Positions 15,871-25,771 of a DNA stretch of 47,686 nucleotides are shown in pieces. Position 1 is the stretch's first letter, and each line of letters starts with the position of its first letter. Both the position numbers and the translations under genes were made by a program. The DNA is from a virus: positions 1 through 47,686 of the IMG/VR virus record IMGVR_UViG_3300046167_000194; one strand, written 5' to 3'. Below the pieces are notes generated by a model. The model was not told the DNA's origin, searched no databases, and saw only the letters and a list, made by a program, of their open reading frames with translations.

Positions 15871-17577
15871 TTAGACAAGATTAGTCATTCTTTGTTGCAT
15901 GACTTGATTAGCTTCTTGTAAGTTTGCTTGTTGTTCGTTACTTAAATTTTGTGAAGCTCTTTGTTGTAAAGCTTGTGCGTTACTTTGAGCTATAGGCATA
16001 GCACTTTGAATAATAGCATTAAACAAAGCATCTCTACCGACTGTTGAAGTATTTAAACCTCTTTGAGCCATCATAGCATTAACTGCATCTACAGCAGGTC
16101 TAGCCCATGCAGGAGTCTTACCTTCTTCTAGTCCTCCTAACAATCCTTCCATCTGTGTTGAAACTAAAGCTTCTTTTGGAAGTGCTGCTACTGCTGCTTG
16201 AACATTAACAGGTTGAGTATCTAATTGAGCTTCTACCGTTGCAGGGTCTTCTAAAATAGCTGCAGTTACTTCTTCAGGCATCTCACCAACAACAGCTAAC
16301 ATATCTGCTGCTGCAGTTTTACGAGCTTCTTTAGTTACTGCTTGTCTTGAAGCAGCTTCAAAAGTAGGTACACCGCCTATTTGAGAAGCATTACCTTTAG
16401 CAACTCCATCAGAAGTAATAGCTTCTCTCATTGCTGCATCCCTGCTTGGAGCCTCTCCTAGTTCTTGTGCTATTTTTGTAATAGCATTACCGACTTGTGC
16501 AGTTCTTTGTTTAGCTATTTCGTATTGAGGTATTTGCTCTAAGTCTACACCTTCACCTGTAACATTTTGAAGTATGTCTGTTTTTTGTTTTTCACTTATT
16601 ATTTGAGCTTGTCTTGTTGAAGCATCAGCATCAGTGATAGGAGCAACTTCAACAGCTTCTTTAGATGCTATAGGTTGTACTTGTGAAATAGGTCTTAACT
16701 CTCCTTTTACTTCAGGAGCTAAGGAATCTTGTATAGCTTGTTGAGCTATTTCTGCAGCTTTTGTAGGGTCAGACATTGCAGCTTCTTGAACTTCTGCAGT
16801 TATTCTATCTTTTACTTCGGGAGTTAAATCCATTATAGCTGCTTGTACTACCGCAGGTTGTTCCTTAGTAATAGCATTAAATGTAGCTGCTGTAACTTGT
16901 TTATCTACAACACCTTCTTTAACTTGGTCTACTGTTGAAACAGTTTCTTCTGTGATATCTTGTGCAGTAGTTGCTTGAGCTGTAGTATCTACATATCCTT
17001 CAACATCTTGCATTGCTGTAGTTTGTTGCTTTTGACCCTTTAAAGGTTTACCTTCTGCGTCAACTCCTATTTTCATAGCTGCAGGTATTTTAGCTGCATC
17101 AGGAACATCACCTGTAGCTGCAGCTTCTATTTGTAATCCTGTTTCTCTTATTCTTTCTTGTCTAGCTTCATCAAAATCTAGGTCTCCTTCTTTAGCTGTT
17201 GTAGTTGTTGTAGTTCTCATAGCCTCTGCAGAAGCTGGTTTTAATACTGGAGCTGTAGGAGTTTCTTGAGTTACTGAAGTTACTGGAGTTGTTGTTCCTA
17301 TAGGTGTAGGTTCAGGTGTTGCATTATCGTTACCACCAATACCGCCTATTGATATTTCTTCATTTCCTTTAGGAGGCATTATAGGTTTATTTATAGGTTT
17401 ATTGATAGGTTTATTTATAGGTTGAGCTACAGGTCTGTTAGGTTTATTAATTTTATCTAACCTATCATCAGGTTCAGTAGGTTTAGTATTTACACCACCT
17501 TTAGCTTTTTGTACTCTACCACCTTTACGATAGTCTTGTCTTTTAGATTTATATTTTTGTTTGTATTTCTTTTTCAT
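15871..17577 (-). CDS. Repetitive Ala/Thr/Gln-rich virion protein with Lys-rich head
   Basis: 568 residues. The first 30 are highly basic, followed by a Pro-rich linker holding four tandem copies of the unit INKP (residues about 50-66; DNA repeat near 17380-17430). The remaining 450 residues are helical and Ala/Thr/Glu/Gln-rich with no catalytic motif. The last residues (NLSNEQQANLQEANQVMQQRM) have the same repeat style as the next gene, which supports an original single long gene. Virion component by context. Confidence 0.7.
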   Translation of the reverse strand: MKKKYKQKYKSKRQDYRKGGRVQKAKGGVNTKPTEPDDRLDKINKPNRPVAQPINKPINKPINKPIMPPKGNEEISIGGIGGNDNATPEPTPIGTTTPVTSVTQETPTAPVLKPASAEAMRTTTTTTAKEGDLDFDEARQERIRETGLQIEAAATGDVPDAAKIPAAMKIGVDAEGKPLKGQKQQTTAMQDVEGYVDTTAQATTAQDITEETVSTVDQVKEGVVDKQVTAATFNAITKEQPAVVQAAIMDLTPEVKDRITAEVQEAAMSDPTKAAEIAQQAIQDSLAPEVKGELRPISQVQPIASKEAVEVAPITDADASTRQAQIISEKQKTDILQNVTGEGVDLEQIPQYEIAKQRTAQVGNAITKIAQELGEAPSRDAAMREAITSDGVAKGNASQIGGVPTFEAASRQAVTKEARKTAAADMLAVVGEMPEEVTAAILEDPATVEAQLDTQPVNVQAAVAALPKEALVSTQMEGLLGGLEEGKTPAWARPAVDAVNAMMAQRGLNTSTVGRDALFNAIIQSAMPIAQSNAQALQQRASQNLSNEQQANLQEANQVMQQRMTNLV

Positions 17578-17595
17578 AGTACTTTTATACCTATT

Positions 17596-17838
17596 TTACT
17601 TGACTTCAAAAAGTTTGTCAAGCTTTTCTCCGATTTTATCTATCCTATCCATGAGTCTACCCATGTCATCTTTTAATTCGTTCTTTGTTACGTACTCTCT
17701 TGCAATCTCTTCACGAGTCTTGTTTAAGAGTATGTCAAGGCGTTTAGCCTCTTCTGAATTTGTTCGTATACTGTAAAGCACTGGAGCTAACACCAATGTT
17801 ATGAAGATGTTCCAGAACAAGTAAGGTGTTAGTTCCAT
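17596..17838 (-). CDS. Small membrane-anchored coiled-coil protein
   Basis: 80 residues: one N-terminal transmembrane helix (about 5-25) and then a charged heptad-like helix (about 28-78). This build is like XhlA- or spanin-type lysis helpers, but no specific family can be assigned. It lies between the tail-fibre region and the long helical virion proteins, with an independent start. Confidence 0.7.
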   Translation of the reverse strand: MELTPYLFWNIFITLVLAPVLYSIRTNSEEAKRLDILLNKTREEIAREYVTKNELKDDMGRLMDRIDKIGEKLDKLFEVK

Positions 17839-17843
17839 AGTGT

Positions 17844-18189
17844 TTATCCGATTGTTTTAGTAACGCTTGTAGGTGTGATTAACAATGCTATCTTAGCATC
17901 TAATGCTGCTTTCTTAGCTGCAACGTCATCAGCTCCGAAAGACTCCTTCAACCCATGCTTGTACGTCAGAAGCTTCTAAATCTTGCAAAAGCTGTAAAGC
18001 TTGAGATGTCTGAAGTATCTAAACCACAAGTCCCGTATGAAGTAGCAGTCCAGTTGTTGCCATCAGCATCTGATTAGCATCGTCTTCTGCTGTTAATCTC
18101 CAATGCACGTTATAAATAACGTCTGCATTACCATCTAGTGTTGGGTATGTATCAACCGTTGACACGTTCCAAGTATATCCAATTGCCAT
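17844..18189 (-). pseudogene. Frameshifted conserved gene downstream of tail fibre
   Basis: From an ATG with a good AGGAG site (inside the end of the fibre gene) a frame reads MAIGYTWNVSTVDTYPTLDG and continues about 56 residues to a stop. Coding quality then continues in other frames: DADGNNWTATSYGTCGL, next ALQLLQDLEASDVQAW, next FGADDVAAKKAALDAKIA to a TAA at 17844. Joining them needs three small indels (near 18075, 18010 and 17935) and gives a protein of about 114 residues ending TSVTKTIG. Either the gene is decaying or the sequence contains errors here. An intact version would be a small structural or fibre-associated protein by position. Confidence 0.75.
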
Positions 18190-18190
18190 A

Positions 18191-21100
18191 TTATTCTCCT
18201 TTTAGTTTATTAATTTCAGATTGTAAGGCTTCAATCTGTGTTTGTTGTTCTTTCATTCCTGCAACTAAATGTACTACAAGTTTGCTGTAATCCATTTGAT
18301 ACATCTCTTCTTCAGAACCTGTTACTGCATTTGGTACTATCTCTTGTACTTCTTGAGCTATGAGACCTTCGTCAGCTTTACCATCTGCTTTCCAGTTATA
18401 TGAAACTGGGTTAAGTTTGTTGATAACTTCTAAACCTCTAGCTTCGCCTGTAACGTCTTTTAGTCTTGCATCTGATGATGTGTTGTAGGTTGTTGAAGTA
18501 CCTGAACAAGAAATAGAACCAGCAGCTCCAGCACTTGTAACAAAATAACCTGCAAGACCAGTAGAATTACTAGTTCTATAAATATATCCTGTGCCTGTGC
18601 CATTTACATAAAGACCATCTGATGAACCATGATGTAATGTTAATTTACCAAGCTGTGGAGTTCCGCCCACCAACAAGTTACCTGAAGTGTCTACCCTAAG
18701 AACCTCTCCTGTTCCATCAGAGTCTTCAAGAGTTAAAGCATGAGAGCTACGATAATTTTTAAATGTCCAAGAACCTGTGTCTGAACCTACTTGCAAATAT
18801 GCGTTACCTGTACCACCTTGTGCTGTTAATGATGCAACATTAGCTGTTCCTGAAAGGTGAAGGTCTTGGAATCGGTTGCTACTTCCACCTAATGAAATAC
18901 CGCCATTAGGTAAAGCGTTACTATTTACATAATAGGGCGAAATTCTATTGTTGGTACTATCAAAGTATAGACCTGAATCAACACTACCAATATACATATT
19001 TGTAGTAGTAGAAGTGTGTGAACCAATACTTCCAACTGTTGAGCCGTCTTTTCTAAAACTTACAATGTCTCCATCACCATCTAACCTGTTAAAATATGCA
19101 GTAATGTTGTTAGATTTAGCTAACTGTATAGTTCCATCTGATTCAATTAAAGTTCCTGTGTTACCACCAGCACCATTGTTATATAAAGAGTCATCAGTAG
19201 TCCCCACCAACACGTTACCTGATGAGTCTATTCTCATGGCATCAGCAGTATTAGTTTTAAAGTTCATATAGTTTCCAGAGTGGTCGTATGTAATAACACC
19301 GACATTCTGGTCGTCTATATCACCAAACTCTATACTACAAGCATTAGCTGCTGGACTTACCATTGTAAGCCTTACAGTTGTATTATTTTCTAGTAATAAT
19401 TGACTGTTTGAAGCAGTAAAAGTACCAGCAGAAGCATTTTTAATATGTAAGTTAGCTTCAGGAGAAGTTTCTCCAATTCCAACGTTTCCGCCTAGCTGTT
19501 GAAGGACAAGGCTACCGCTAGTTGTAAAGGTGTCTGTAGATTTTTGATAACTTGAACTGTCTATAGATATATATCTATCTGAACCAGTTGCACCTCCTTT
19601 ATGGGCAACAGCCATACCAAATAAAAAATCATCACCATCATCGCTTGATATAAATTGTGTATAGTTTTTACTGGTATTTGTACGAGCAATACCAGATGAT
19701 ACATGTAATGGAGTAGCAATATTGGTTATCCCAATTCCAACGTTTCCTGTTGAGTCTATTCTCATCTTTTCTGAAATTGAATTGCTATTTATGGTTTCAA
19801 AAATAAGAGAGCCTGATTGAGCGCCTCCTGCTGTGTTATCAAAATTTGCTGATATACCTGCGTAAAATTGAGTTAAAGATGCAGAGTTTAGACCATGAAA
19901 CGCAATACCCGACTTGTTACCTGCTGTGGATGTTGGGTTCAATGTGTTCATTGCGTATTGCGAACTTTCTGAAACTGTTAGCTTTCTTGAAGGATTATCA
20001 GTTCCAATTCCAACGTTACCTGAACCATCTATTCTGAAATGCTCTAAAGTTCCACCTGAAGAACTTGCATCGCCACCTGTTCTAATGGCAAATTCACCAT
20101 CAATGCTTCTTATTTGAGTAGAGCCAACGCTATCAATAAATGGTATTACTACTGTACTGTCTGTTGATTCAAATGTAGCTACTGTGTTTGTACTTCCAGA
20201 ATTAACATGAAGTTTTGTACTTGGCGAAGTTGTGCCGATTCCAACATTTCCGCCAAGCGGTTGTAGTGATAAAGGTTTTAAATTATTTGTACCATCATCT
20301 TGTATAGATTGCATATAACCATAATTGTAACCATTAGAGCCTATCCAAAGTGAAATTGCACCACCATTATTAATTTTTGCAGCAGGTGTTGAAGATGTTG
20401 AAATTGTTGATGTATCTGCTGGTCCTTGTACGTGTAGTCTTGCACTAAGTGATGTTCTTCCAATTCCAAGCGATTCAGCACTAGCATCCCAAAATAAACC
20501 TGCAGTTGAGCCTGTGTCTTCGTAGAAGGATATGTCTCCGTTGGATGCTGCCCTAAATCTTGTTATACTATTTGCTCTAGCAATAAAGTCGTTACCATCT
20601 GCACCTATATAAACAGAAGAAGTAGAAGAAGTGTTATCTTCAAAGCCAATAAATGCAAATTGGTCTGTGGATTTAGTAACAATTCCTATATTTGTTCCGC
20701 CACCATCAACAGTCAAACCATCAGCAGTTACTGTGCCTGTTACGTCTATGCCTGTTGAGGTTGTTGCTAGTTTTAGCGAATTATCTGAATATAGCTGAAC
20801 AGCACCATTGCCAAAGAATTTTGCATAGTCTTCAGTTCCATCACGGCTTCGCATTATAATGTTACTGCCTTCTAAGACTAGATAAGAAGACGTGCTATCT
20901 ATTACGGTATTACCTGAGTCAGAAGCAACTTCAAGATTAGGTAAGGAAATAGCATCCATCGTGGCTGTACCTGTTACGTCTATGCCTGTTGAGGTTGTGG
21001 CTAGTTTGGTTTGTGCATTATGTGATAAAGTAACTGCACCATTTGGTGTAGCACCTATCATTAGGTCTGTACCATTTCCCTCATAAACAGCAAACTCATT

Positions 21101-22744
21101 AGCAAGAATATTTAAATTACCAGTTCCAGTATCTGAAATATAACTATTATTACCATCATGATAAATTTGTAAATCTGAACCTGCTCCAAAGATAGCTTTG
21201 TCGTTATCACCAAAGTTAATGTCAGCACTTGTTGTAAGACCGTCAGTAGTTATAACACCTGTTACGTCTATGCCTGTAGAGGTTGTTTGCAAAACAGTAG
21301 AATTATCGTGATAAATTCTTACTGAACCATTTTCAATACCTCTGAAAAAATTATCGCCATTAGTAGCTTCAAGTAGTAATTCTGAGCCTTGTATTCTTAA
21401 ATGACCTGAACCACTTTCTTTAATGAAACTAGCACCATCAGAAGCATCATGATAAATTTGTAAATCCGAACCAGTTCCGAAGATGGCTTTGTCATTATCA
21501 GCAAACAATATGTCGTTGCCATTAGAAGCTAAATCACCACCAAGCTGTGGAGTTGTATCTTCAACAACTTCATTAGTTGCAGCAACTGTAGTATCTACAT
21601 AAGCTTTAATAGATTCTGAAGATGCTAAAGTACTTGCTGTAGCTGTAGCAAAAGTATCATCGTCAAGGAATGCTGTACCGGATACGCCTGTATTAATTAC
21701 AGGGCTTGTAAGTGTAGCACTTGTAAGTGTTTTATTCGTTAAAGTCTGTGTGCCTGTTAAAGTTGTTACTGTGCTATCAATTGCAAGAGTAACTGCATTA
21801 CCTGTTGCAGAACTATCAAGACCTGTACCGCCTGATACAGTTAATGTTTCACTATCTAAATCAATTGCAATAGTTCCGCTATCTGTTGTAATGTCTAAGT
21901 CTTCTGCAGTAATCTGTGTATCTACATAATCTTTTACTGCTGCTGAAGTTGGTAAACTTGTATCGTTATCGTTAGAACCAATACCTTCTGATTCTAATAC
22001 AATTGCAGAAGCTTTAAAATTATCTACTTCAATATTTGATACTGTGTTGTTATCAACATCTATTGTTTTATTTGTAAGAGTTTGTGAGCCTGTAAGAGTT
22101 GCTACTGTACTATCTATATTAACTGTTATAGTATTCCCTGAACCTACAGTAGCTAAACCAGTCCCACCAGCAATTGTAAGGCTCTCTGAGTCGAGGTCAA
22201 TGCTTAATGCACCACCACTATCGCCTAAGAAATCTAAGTCCTGTGCAGTGACTTGAGCATCGATATAAGCTTTTACAGATTGTTGAGTTACTAAAGATGT
22301 AGCACTATTAGAACTTAAGTCATCTTCATCAAGTACTGCTGTAACTGTAGAACCCGTTGCAAGTACTAAGCTATCTATATTAGCTGTACCGTTTATGTAA
22401 AGGTCTTTGAATTGTAAAGAGCTAGTACCTAGGTCTATGTCGTTATCTGTAACAGGTACTATAGCTCCATCTGCTATGTATAACTGTTGTACAGAAGAAC
22501 TTGATACTTCTATCCAAAACTCTATATGGTCGTTTGTACTGTCTATTAAAACTTTGTTAAGTGGTGTAACAATTCCTGCATCACCAATTAAACCTATTAC
22601 TGGTCCTTCGTTTGCAGTGCCATCGTGTTTGTGACCACTTGTATTGCCGAATGCATTTAAAAGTTGATTGTACTCATTGTTAAATAACGCAGAAGTAATT
22701 GTATCTCCATCTGCGAATGTACTTTGTCTTGTGTAACCTGCCAT
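18191..22744 (-). CDS. Long tail fibre with C-terminal S74 self-cleaving chaperone domain
   Basis: 1517 residues. The N-terminus (about 1-120) is a conserved attachment region. The shaft consists of many beta-rich repeats, including about five copies of a unit ending TSTGIDVTG, repeats of KAIFG-GSDLQIYHD, and GNVGIGT units. The C-terminal 110 residues match an intramolecular chaperone (peptidase S74): SSDARLK with the catalytic Ser-Lys spacing, LNPVSYNW, GLIAQEVQEIVP, then a terminal coiled coil. It would trimerise, fold the shaft and be cleaved off. This is the host-recognition fibre. Low-complexity repeats make it a recombination-prone gene. Confidence 0.93.
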   Translation of the reverse strand: MAGYTRQSTFADGDTITSALFNNEYNQLLNAFGNTSGHKHDGTANEGPVIGLIGDAGIVTPLNKVLIDSTNDHIEFWIEVSSSSVQQLYIADGAIVPVTDNDIDLGTSSLQFKDLYINGTANIDSLVLATGSTVTAVLDEDDLSSNSATSLVTQQSVKAYIDAQVTAQDLDFLGDSGGALSIDLDSESLTIAGGTGLATVGSGNTITVNIDSTVATLTGSQTLTNKTIDVDNNTVSNIEVDNFKASAIVLESEGIGSNDNDTSLPTSAAVKDYVDTQITAEDLDITTDSGTIAIDLDSETLTVSGGTGLDSSATGNAVTLAIDSTVTTLTGTQTLTNKTLTSATLTSPVINTGVSGTAFLDDDTFATATASTLASSESIKAYVDTTVAATNEVVEDTTPQLGGDLASNGNDILFADNDKAIFGTGSDLQIYHDASDGASFIKESGSGHLRIQGSELLLEATNGDNFFRGIENGSVRIYHDNSTVLQTTSTGIDVTGVITTDGLTTSADINFGDNDKAIFGAGSDLQIYHDGNNSYISDTGTGNLNILANEFAVYEGNGTDLMIGATPNGAVTLSHNAQTKLATTSTGIDVTGTATMDAISLPNLEVASDSGNTVIDSTSSYLVLEGSNIIMRSRDGTEDYAKFFGNGAVQLYSDNSLKLATTSTGIDVTGTVTADGLTVDGGGTNIGIVTKSTDQFAFIGFEDNTSSTSSVYIGADGNDFIARANSITRFRAASNGDISFYEDTGSTAGLFWDASAESLGIGRTSLSARLHVQGPADTSTISTSSTPAAKINNGGAISLWIGSNGYNYGYMQSIQDDGTNNLKPLSLQPLGGNVGIGTTSPSTKLHVNSGSTNTVATFESTDSTVVIPFIDSVGSTQIRSIDGEFAIRTGGDASSSGGTLEHFRIDGSGNVGIGTDNPSRKLTVSESSQYAMNTLNPTSTAGNKSGIAFHGLNSASLTQFYAGISANFDNTAGGAQSGSLIFETINSNSISEKMRIDSTGNVGIGITNIATPLHVSSGIARTNTSKNYTQFISSDDGDDFLFGMAVAHKGGATGSDRYISIDSSSYQKSTDTFTTSGSLVLQQLGGNVGIGETSPEANLHIKNASAGTFTASNSQLLLENNTTVRLTMVSPAANACSIEFGDIDDQNVGVITYDHSGNYMNFKTNTADAMRIDSSGNVLVGTTDDSLYNNGAGGNTGTLIESDGTIQLAKSNNITAYFNRLDGDGDIVSFRKDGSTVGSIGSHTSTTTNMYIGSVDSGLYFDSTNNRISPYYVNSNALPNGGISLGGSSNRFQDLHLSGTANVASLTAQGGTGNAYLQVGSDTGSWTFKNYRSSHALTLEDSDGTGEVLRVDTSGNLLVGGTPQLGKLTLHHGSSDGLYVNGTGTGYIYRTSNSTGLAGYFVTSAGAAGSISCSGTSTTYNTSSDARLKDVTGEARGLEVINKLNPVSYNWKADGKADEGLIAQEVQEIVPNAVTGSEEEMYQMDYSKLVVHLVAGMKEQQTQIEALQSEINKLKGE

Positions 22745-22749
22745 TGTGT

Positions 22750-24351
22750 TTATCTCCTACCTGATGGAATGTAATCTATGTATAGTCCGTTTATTGTGTA
22801 TGGTGCGTTTGTATCGTTTGTTAGTACTCTAAAGCTATTAGAATAACCACTACCTTGTAATGCTAACCTAACTAAAGGCTGTTCAGATGCTCCAAACTTT
22901 GCAGTGCCAAATAAAGCACTACCAAATATTGATGGAGCTGGTACGCTGTCTAATATATAATCTTCGGGTTGTGGTGTATCACTACTGTCATAATCAAATC
23001 TAACTCTTACAATAGGCTGTACTTCATTTTCAGGACCTATTGAAAGTTTAACGTAGTGTAAAGTTTTTAAAGTTCCAAAGTCACCATAGTCATAGTCAGG
23101 TGTTTGATATCTAGCATCTACTGTACTACCATCAAAATCATTACCTTCATCATGAATATATACGTAACCATCTGTATCACCATGATAAAACTTTTCTATA
23201 CCTTGATGGTCAAAACCTGAATTAATTGCTGTAACTTCTATACCTAAGATTTCAGACCACTCAAAACCGTTTGGTCTTAATGTACCTATTATACCTCTCT
23301 GTGAAGCATTTGTCAAGTCTGTATCGCTATAAAATAATCTATATTGTGATTTATCTCTTAATACAACACTATTGATTATAAACTCATTGACATTCTCAGA
23401 TAGTTCTGTTATAATAGGCTGAATTGCTTTACTAACTGTACCTAACTCAACGTCACCAATTCTTGATGTACCAGCAATAGTTCTTAAACCATCGGGAGCT
23501 AAGAAGACTAAGTCACCGCCAATCTCTTGAATACTGTAACCACTTAAGCAACCTACGTTTTCAGCTACGGGTACTACAGCAATAGTAGCAACATTGTTTA
23601 TGTTTACTAATTTATGAATACTGTTTTGACAGAATATAAATAAATCTTCACGGAAACCTTTGATGCCTACTATTCTGTCTGATATAGTTATAGCACCTGC
23701 ACCTGTTCCTGAGAAAGTAGAGAAATCATTTATAGCACTATAGTAAATTACGTTTTCATTATCACTTACACCTGCAGCAATTAAATGATGGTCATGAGAT
23801 GTAATGTATTTTACGCCTTCACTTCCTGTCACTGTTATCTGTGATGTAAAGAATGTTCTAGTGTTTAGATTACCTGCTCCTTCCATTCTAAATGTCCAAG
23901 GCTGATTTACTCCGTCTGCTATAACAACAGTACCATAATCTTGGGTAGCTGCTTCAAACATTGCAAACTGTATTTGACCTTGATTAGTTCTAGCTGTAGC
24001 ACTTTTACCTGTAAAGGTTGTGTAGTTATCTCCACTACCATGTGATAGTTTGTTTATCTGTAACCAACTAATACCATCGTTACTAAAATAAATATTAGTA
24101 CTAGCACAAACTATTACACCATCTGCATATGGAAACGTACCTAATATATTTGTAGTGCTTCCTGTAGGTTGTGTAGAGTCAGTTCCACCAAACTTTGTAT
24201 AGCCATTAATACGTCTATATCCTCCTGATGTAGAGGATTCAAAGTTTTGTAAAACTGTAGCAACTCCGGGTGTGCGTAACAAGTCTATAGAGTTAGATGA
24301 TTTAACTAAACCACCACTACATGCTACGGTAAAAGGTTGTGAACGTGCCAT
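22750..24351 (-). CDS. Tail tube/nozzle protein (T7 gp12-like position)
   Basis: 533 residues, beta-rich with blade-like repeats (for example GTFPYADGVIVCAS, ITSHDHHLIAAGVS, GIKGFREDLFIFCQN) that suggest a propeller, typical of podovirus nozzle proteins. It starts 3 bases from the adaptor-like gene and is followed by the fibre. Role: distal tail tube to which fibres attach. Assignment is from fold impression and gene order, not from a conserved active site. Confidence 0.72.
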   Translation of the reverse strand: MARSQPFTVACSGGLVKSSNSIDLLRTPGVATVLQNFESSTSGGYRRINGYTKFGGTDSTQPTGSTTNILGTFPYADGVIVCASTNIYFSNDGISWLQINKLSHGSGDNYTTFTGKSATARTNQGQIQFAMFEAATQDYGTVVIADGVNQPWTFRMEGAGNLNTRTFFTSQITVTGSEGVKYITSHDHHLIAAGVSDNENVIYYSAINDFSTFSGTGAGAITISDRIVGIKGFREDLFIFCQNSIHKLVNINNVATIAVVPVAENVGCLSGYSIQEIGGDLVFLAPDGLRTIAGTSRIGDVELGTVSKAIQPIITELSENVNEFIINSVVLRDKSQYRLFYSDTDLTNASQRGIIGTLRPNGFEWSEILGIEVTAINSGFDHQGIEKFYHGDTDGYVYIHDEGNDFDGSTVDARYQTPDYDYGDFGTLKTLHYVKLSIGPENEVQPIVRVRFDYDSSDTPQPEDYILDSVPAPSIFGSALFGTAKFGASEQPLVRLALQGSGYSNSFRVLTNDTNAPYTINGLYIDYIPSGRR

Positions 24352-24354
24352 ATT

Positions 24355-25122
24355 TTAAAAGTAAGTTCTATCGTCAGTCATATATTTAGGAGCTGGATTC
24401 ATAAGGTTTGATTTCATATACTTCATTCCTTTCTTATAATCATCCAATGCGAAAGCTGCTTGTTGTGGGCTTTCTTTAAACTGCCAAATATAATAACGAA
24501 CTCTAGCTGTTATTATGTTACTGTACTGCTCTGGTAAAACGATTGTATCGTCATAAGCCGATAAAGCAGTCGGTCTTACAAAAGCATAAAAGTGTATATT
24601 ATAAACCTTATCAGGTATTGGACTTAATCCAAATTTTCTAGCGTCTGGAGATTTAATAACAAATCTAGGTTCTCCATGGTTCTGAGTATCTGCATCGTCT
24701 GCATTTTCACTGTCTCTGTAGTATCTTTTCCAATCATCAAGTGTAAGAAACTTCAAGCCTTTAGAGACGTAAGGACTTGTTTCTCCACTTACATTAATAG
24801 TTGTGACATAAAAGTCATCCCAATCTATTGATGCATAGTCTGTAGTAATACTAGAACTACCAGACTTTAAAGTGTACCACCTAGTTCCTGCTGTAGTAGC
24901 AGAAGTTACGTTACCATAAAAAGGGTCTGTAGCTCCACTTGCTCCTGCAGCAAAGAAAGGTAGTTGGGGTTCTTGGTTTGCTATATCAAAGATTGCTTTG
25001 TTTACACTATCTTTAACAAACTTTTGAATACCTGTAGCGTTTGTAAAGTTTGCAGATGTTAATGGAACTTCATTGAGTTCTCTTAGTACTTCGTTAGTTA
25101 TGTCAAGATATGTTGTAGCCAT
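24355..25122 (-). CDS. Head-tail adaptor (tail tube A-like) protein
   Basis: 255 residues. The start (TYLDITNEVLRELNEVPL) and the helical pattern with YYIWQFKESPQQAAFALDDYKKGM near the end are typical of podovirus adaptor proteins that sit under the portal. It precedes the nozzle-like gene and its ATG overlaps the last base of the upstream small gene's stop. Role inferred from these and from gene order. Confidence 0.75.
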   Translation of the reverse strand: MATTYLDITNEVLRELNEVPLTSANFTNATGIQKFVKDSVNKAIFDIANQEPQLPFFAAGASGATDPFYGNVTSATTAGTRWYTLKSGSSSITTDYASIDWDDFYVTTINVSGETSPYVSKGLKFLTLDDWKRYYRDSENADDADTQNHGEPRFVIKSPDARKFGLSPIPDKVYNIHFYAFVRPTALSAYDDTIVLPEQYSNIITARVRYYIWQFKESPQQAAFALDDYKKGMKYMKSNLMNPAPKYMTDDRTYF

Positions 25123-25268
25123 TATTTTTTATGAACCTTTTGAATTGGAAAGTTTGCTTCTAAACTTGCACCTTTGTGTTTTACAAACTTACCTGTGTGT
25201 TTCATTAATTTAAACGTACCATTTTTTTGTTTCATCCAATGGTGTCCTTTTGGTGCTTTAACTTTCAT
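25122..25268 (-). CDS. Small Lys/His-rich protein
   Basis: 48 residues from the ATG at 25268 (MKVKAPKGHHWMKQKNG...). I chose this over an upstream in-frame ATG at 25307 because it follows the preceding stop with a TAATATG junction and gives the compact form usual for this kind of phage protein. It is very basic with a hydrophobic-aromatic motif GHHWM. Function unknown; nucleic-acid contact or capsid decoration is possible. Confidence 0.7.
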   Translation of the reverse strand: MKVKAPKGHHWMKQKNGTFKLMKHTGKFVKHKGASLEANFPIQKVHKK

Positions 25269-25269
25269 A

Positions 25270-25707
25270 TTAGTTAGCTTTAGCTTTTGGACATTCTCCA
25301 TGACCATACATAGGTTGTCCTACTTTAGCATATCCGCCTTTATTATATGTAGAGCGTTTTACTTTACCACCTGTTTTAAAATTTAATTTGCCATCTAATT
25401 GTTTAAAAGCATCTGCTCCTTCTTTAATATTCTTTTCATTTTTTAATTTACTTTGAAAAGTTTTTTCTGCTTTCATCATAGCTTCATTTTCTTTTTTAAT
25501 TTGATTCATAGATTTATCGCGTGTCGCATACTTTCCAGTAGTTTTACCTTCAATTTTTGCTTGAATTGAAGTTTCTCTTTTTTTCATAGCTTCTTGAGCT
25601 TTTTTTACAACTTTAGGTCCGTACTTTTTTGTTGCTTGTCTTGCACCGTTAGCTGCTATAAAACTAGCTGCTCCTTTTAATGCTACAGGTATTACAAATA
25701 ATGCCAT
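25270..25707 (-). CDS. Basic helical hypothetical protein in capsid module
   Basis: 145 residues. A hydrophobic N-terminal helix (about 3-20) is followed by a long Lys/Glu-rich helix and a Gly/Lys-rich tail with one cysteine near the end. It starts just after the capsid terminator hairpin, so it may have its own promoter or depend on read-through. No family recognised. Confidence 0.68.
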   Translation of the reverse strand: MALFVIPVALKGAASFIAANGARQATKKYGPKVVKKAQEAMKKRETSIQAKIEGKTTGKYATRDKSMNQIKKENEAMMKAEKTFQSKLKNEKNIKEGADAFKQLDGKLNFKTGGKVKRSTYNKGGYAKVGQPMYGHGECPKAKAN

Positions 25708-25730
25708 TTTTTTTCTCCTATATTAAATTT

Positions 25731-25758
25731 AAAAAGTGGAGGAGACCGAAGCCTCCCC
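25731..25758 (-). terminator. Intrinsic terminator after capsid gene
   Basis: On the minus strand, just after the capsid stop, GGAGGC-TTCG-GTCTCC forms a six-pair stem closed by a UUCG tetraloop (25741-25756), followed within a few bases by TTTTT (25731-25735). This is a textbook rho-independent terminator placed to set a high ratio of capsid mRNA over downstream genes. Confidence 0.85.
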
Positions 25759-25771
25759 CGAGTTTTGACAA

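Noticed and set aside
14051-17577. Diversity-generating retroelement target in the repetitive genes
   Set aside because: No reverse transcriptase and no template/variable repeat pair with adenine-specific differences.
18948-22634. Long opposite-strand frames inside the tail-fibre gene
   Set aside because: They arise from repeat codon bias of the fibre gene, have no ribosome sites and no coherent protein character.
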